Shown: positions 50,051 through 64,000 of the stretch, piece by piece | How positions within the stretch are numbered: position 1 is the stretch's first letter | Layout of the letters: every line of letters starts with the position of its first letter | NCBI RefSeq assembly: GCF_949987515.2 | Contig: NC_082699.1 | Span: 80,333,458 to 80,397,457 of the forward strand | Length of the DNA: 64,000 nt | Direction of reading: 5' to 3' | From: Delphinus delphis | Lineage: Eukaryota; Chordata; Mammalia; Artiodactyla; Delphinidae | Program-made: the position numbers and the translations under genes | Notes under the pieces: model-generated | What the model was told of the DNA's origin: nothing | Databases searched by the model: none | What the model saw: only the letters and a program-made list of their open reading frames with translations

Positions 50051-50653
50051 TCTTCCATCTTCAATATTAAAATGGCTACACAGAAATTCAAGAGTTTTGA
50101 TACGTCTTTTTTTAAATGCATGCTGATATGACAGCTGTCACATACAGGCTAACAAAATTGTTTTTAATGAAGTTAAAGACAGTTGTTAAGTGCTACTGAG
50201 CCATCTTAAAGAAAGAGCCGAATGAACATTTTGGCCCACCCAGTAGTATTCAGATCATCTGCAAATGATGGCAACTTTACCTCTTCCCTTCCAATTTGGA
50301 TGACTTTTATTTCTTTTTCTTGTCTGATTGCTGTGGCGAGGACTTCCAGTACTATGTTGAATAGAGGTGGTGAGAGTGGGCAGCATTGTCTTGGAACATG
50401 ACTGTTTCTTACTCTGACTTCCACACGATTAGGAATTGTGTCCTGAGTAGTGGTGGGCTCAGCTGAGTAGCACTGGGAGTCGGATGCCAGTCATGGACTG
50501 AGTCAAAAAGTTTGGTAGCTTTCCTGTGATCTCAGTTCCTCTCTCATGTTACACCTGAGTGATGTAAGCTCCTCTCAGCAGTGCCTGCAGAGAGGGGAAA
50601 ACAAGCTTTCACCTGCATCAGTGATTGCTGTGGACCTAAGGATCAACACTCTA

Positions 50654-50945
50654 GGACTTCCCTGGTGGCACAGTGGTTAAGAATCCACCTGCCAATGCAG
50701 GGGACAAGGGTTCGAGCCCTGGTCTGGGAAGATCCCACATGCTGTGGAGCAACAAAGCCCGTGCGCCACAACTACTGAACCTGTGCTATAGAGCCCAAGA
50801 ACTACAGCTGCTGAGCCCGTGTGCCACAACTAATGAAGGCCGTGCGCCTGGTGCCTGTGCTCTGCAATGAGAAGCCCGCGCACCAGAACTAGAGAAAAGC
50901 ACACGTGCAGCAACGAAGACACAACACAGCCAAAAAAAAAAAAAA
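50654..50945 (+). mobile_element. Long-form SINE, internally shortened
   Basis: Head gacttccctggtggcacagt. The stretch of gccc repeats before the end is partly missing. A-rich tail to 50945. The word GATCAACACTCT flanks it (about 50641 and 50950). Confidence 0.9.
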
Positions 50946-51179
50946 AGTGATCAACACTCTGGTCCTTGATTTTTCCTGAGAAGCTGATATGTTCTCAATA
51001 GAGAGAAAAAACTTTTAAAAATTATGAATAAACTAGATTACAGTATACGACAGTGAATACTAGACTCTCTTGGAACTAGGAGTAGAAAATGAAAGAAAAC
51101 CCTCAGTCATAGCAAAAGAAATATCAGAAAGATTAAACAAAAAGCTATTTGAGAATTTTGTTTTAAAAGTATATGCCAG

Positions 51180-51391
51180 GGGCTTCCCTGGTGGCGCAGT
51201 GGTTGAGAGTCCGCCTGCCGATGCAGGGGACATGGGTTCGTGCCCCGGTCCGGGAGGATCCCACATGCCGCAGAGCGGCTGGGCCCGTGAGCCATGGCCA
51301 CTGAGCCTGTGCATCCGGAGCCTGTGCTCCGCAGCAAGAGAGGCCGCAGCAGTGAGAGGCCCGCATACCGCAAAAAAAAAAAAAAAAAAAA
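51180..51391 (+). mobile_element. Young cetacean SINE
   Basis: Complete young form with a 20-base A tail. The near duplicate AAAGTATATGCC / AAAGTATGTGCC flanks it. Confidence 0.92.
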
Positions 51392-51399
51392 AGTATGTG

Positions 51400-52263
51400 C
51401 CGAAGAACTGTCTTTTTAGTAACACTATTTTTGGGAAACACCATAGTGTATAAAGAGGCACCCACGTGGTGTAGCAGCTGTAAGGTCTGGGCTCTGAGTG
51501 TGAAGAGGCCTCCTAAGCCTACATGGGCCCAGAAGCCCAAGACATCCCATGATTTCTGTGCACAGGTTTTGAGGAAAAGATCCATTTTTGAGTTGAATCT
51601 TCACTAATAAGTAAGTTAGGACCTCCCTTCTGATCTTGAAAAGTTAAAGGAGTAGATAAAGGGTTTTCTAAATTTACATAATTTCTCACTAATTAATCTT
51701 TAGAGTCCCGCCCCCCCACCCCCCCGCCACCCGGTTTTCATACAAAACAAGTGGTTCCACACACACAGGATTTTCAGCCATAATACATTACGACACTTAG
51801 TGACAATCTTTTTTATGTCATTTTATCCACACAGTATTGTAGTGCTTAACAGAATACTGAAAATATCGTCCAACATTCTAATTTTAAGTGCAATACTCAG
51901 AACAGTTGTTGAGTTTAGGAAAAAGGCATATAATGTTCTAAGAAAAAACCCTCTATTTGGAGTGTGAGGAAGTTTTACTGTGACAGTAACTTCCTTTACT
52001 TCCTCACTTCTAATAAACTAACGTTAAATAATGAATTGTAACTGTCTTCACCAAAATTCTCTACAATTGTGTAATTACTCTGCAGTGTAACCTCAAGAAG
52101 TTGAGAGAAAAAAATGAGGCATCCTCTGAAGTTCTTCCAGAGACATGTCAGTACTTCCCTTCTCAGTGATACTTGGTGACGCTGACGGGCACCTCCCTTG
52201 GACTGGAGGCTTCCTGGGGCCGGGTGCCCAAGTTCCCAAGTGCAGGTTCGCGTGCGGCCAAGG
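51400..52263 (-). other. ZNF250: Probable ZNF250 3' UTR and downstream flank
   Basis: SINE-free DNA just after the ZNF250 stop codon. No AATAAA could be fixed with confidence on the minus strand. A C-rich run lies at about 51706-51732. Confidence 0.4.
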
Positions 52264-63677
<11,414 letters not shown>

Positions 63678-64000
63678 CACCTGGTCCCTGGGGTATCTGA
63701 GGAAGATGGAAATCGGAGGAGCCTGTGGGACTGAGGAAGAGCAGGGAGCACATGACGGGCCCAGCTGGGCCCCCCGTGAACTCTGACTCCAGTCCCAGAG
63801 CTGCACAGATGGACCCCGAGCTCTCGGGCCCAGGAAGGTCCCACCTGAGACACCTGGGGACGCGGTGCACCCCTAGGGCAGTGGGCCGTCTGCCCAGCTC
63901 ACCTGGCACGGCCTGCAGTGCGTGCACAGGCCCGGGTGAGCGCGTCCTCACAGGAGCCAAGCTGTCATCCAGGGAGGCACCGGGCCTGGCTGCCTCCAGA

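Larger units (their letters stand above)
48609..50243 (-). mobile_element. Full-length but dead mariner DNA transposon
   Basis: The element lies between TA dinucleotides (48607-48608 and 50244-50245). Its ends are imperfect inverted repeats (TTTAGTTGGTGAAAAAG and CTGGGTGGGCCAAAATG). Without the inserted SINE it is about 1.27 kb, the canonical mariner length. Both untranslated regions and the transposase relic are present, the latter on the minus strand. Confidence 0.88.
46731..50460 (-). mobile_element. L1 element carrying four later insertions
   Basis: The 3' UTR end ('aattgaaatatagttgatta') is at 46740. ORF2-antisense sequence runs through 'gaatagtgctgctatgagca' and 'ctgtagctttgta' to 48600, then resumes at 50244 with 'cagatcatctgcaaatgatg' and continues to about 50460. 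The insertions are a MITE (48250-48325), a SINE (48372-48486) and a mariner (48609-50243), which itself contains a SINE. Confidence 0.88.

Overview
This window is mammalian nuclear DNA. It is most likely from a whale or dolphin (Cetacea), probably an odontocete. That call rests on more than 35 copies of the tRNA-derived SINEs typical of cetaceans. Their head reads GGCTTCCCTGGTGGCGCAG with a GGTTCGAGCCC B box. They come as a long form (about 310-350 bp), a short form ending near 'actaagacccg', and a very young form of about 210 bp with a pure A tail. I saw no copy I could recognise as BovB or Bov-tA, which a ruminant should show. The genes have introns, CpG-island promoters and KRAB-zinc-finger architecture.

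Four protein genes are supported. Each has a reading frame that stays open through all proposed splice junctions. ZNF7 is on the minus strand, CDS 9720 to 1153, with a CpG-island promoter near 11.1-11.5 kb. RPL8 is on the plus strand, CDS 15997-18129, with a TOP promoter near 15.7 kb. ZNF34 is on the plus strand, CDS 27590-31958, with a CpG island near 19.7 kb. ZNF250 is on the minus strand, CDS 63677 to 52264, and its promoter lies beyond the right edge. Together they are the conserved KRAB-zinc-finger cluster around RPL8 that maps to human 8q24.3. RPL8 encodes 60S ribosomal protein uL2. The other three encode nuclear KRAB-C2H2 proteins with 14, 12 and 13 canonical fingers, expected to bind DNA and recruit TRIM28.

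Layout: 1-1.1 kb is unassigned and may hold the 3' end of a plus-strand neighbour. 1.1-11.5 kb is ZNF7, with many plus-strand SINEs and an old plus-strand L1 in its introns. 11.5-15.5 kb is intergenic. 15.5-18.2 kb is RPL8. 18.2-19.6 kb is a short intergenic gap. 19.7-32.1 kb is ZNF34, whose first intron is packed with minus-strand L1 and SINEs, a MER2 transposon and a retrocopy fragment. 32.4-42.7 kb is dense L1/SINE/MaLR DNA. 42.7-46.7 kb is mostly low in repeats. 46.7-50.5 kb is an L1 carrying a mariner MITE, a SINE and a full-length decayed mariner that itself holds a SINE. 51.4-64 kb is ZNF250.

The most notable observation is gene order. Compared with human, the ZNF7-RPL8-ZNF34 block is inverted relative to ZNF250, and ZNF517 is not where it should be. 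I found no prokaryotic, CRISPR-like or otherwise undescribed system. The interest lies in the rearrangement, the nested transposons and the decay of individual fingers and elements.
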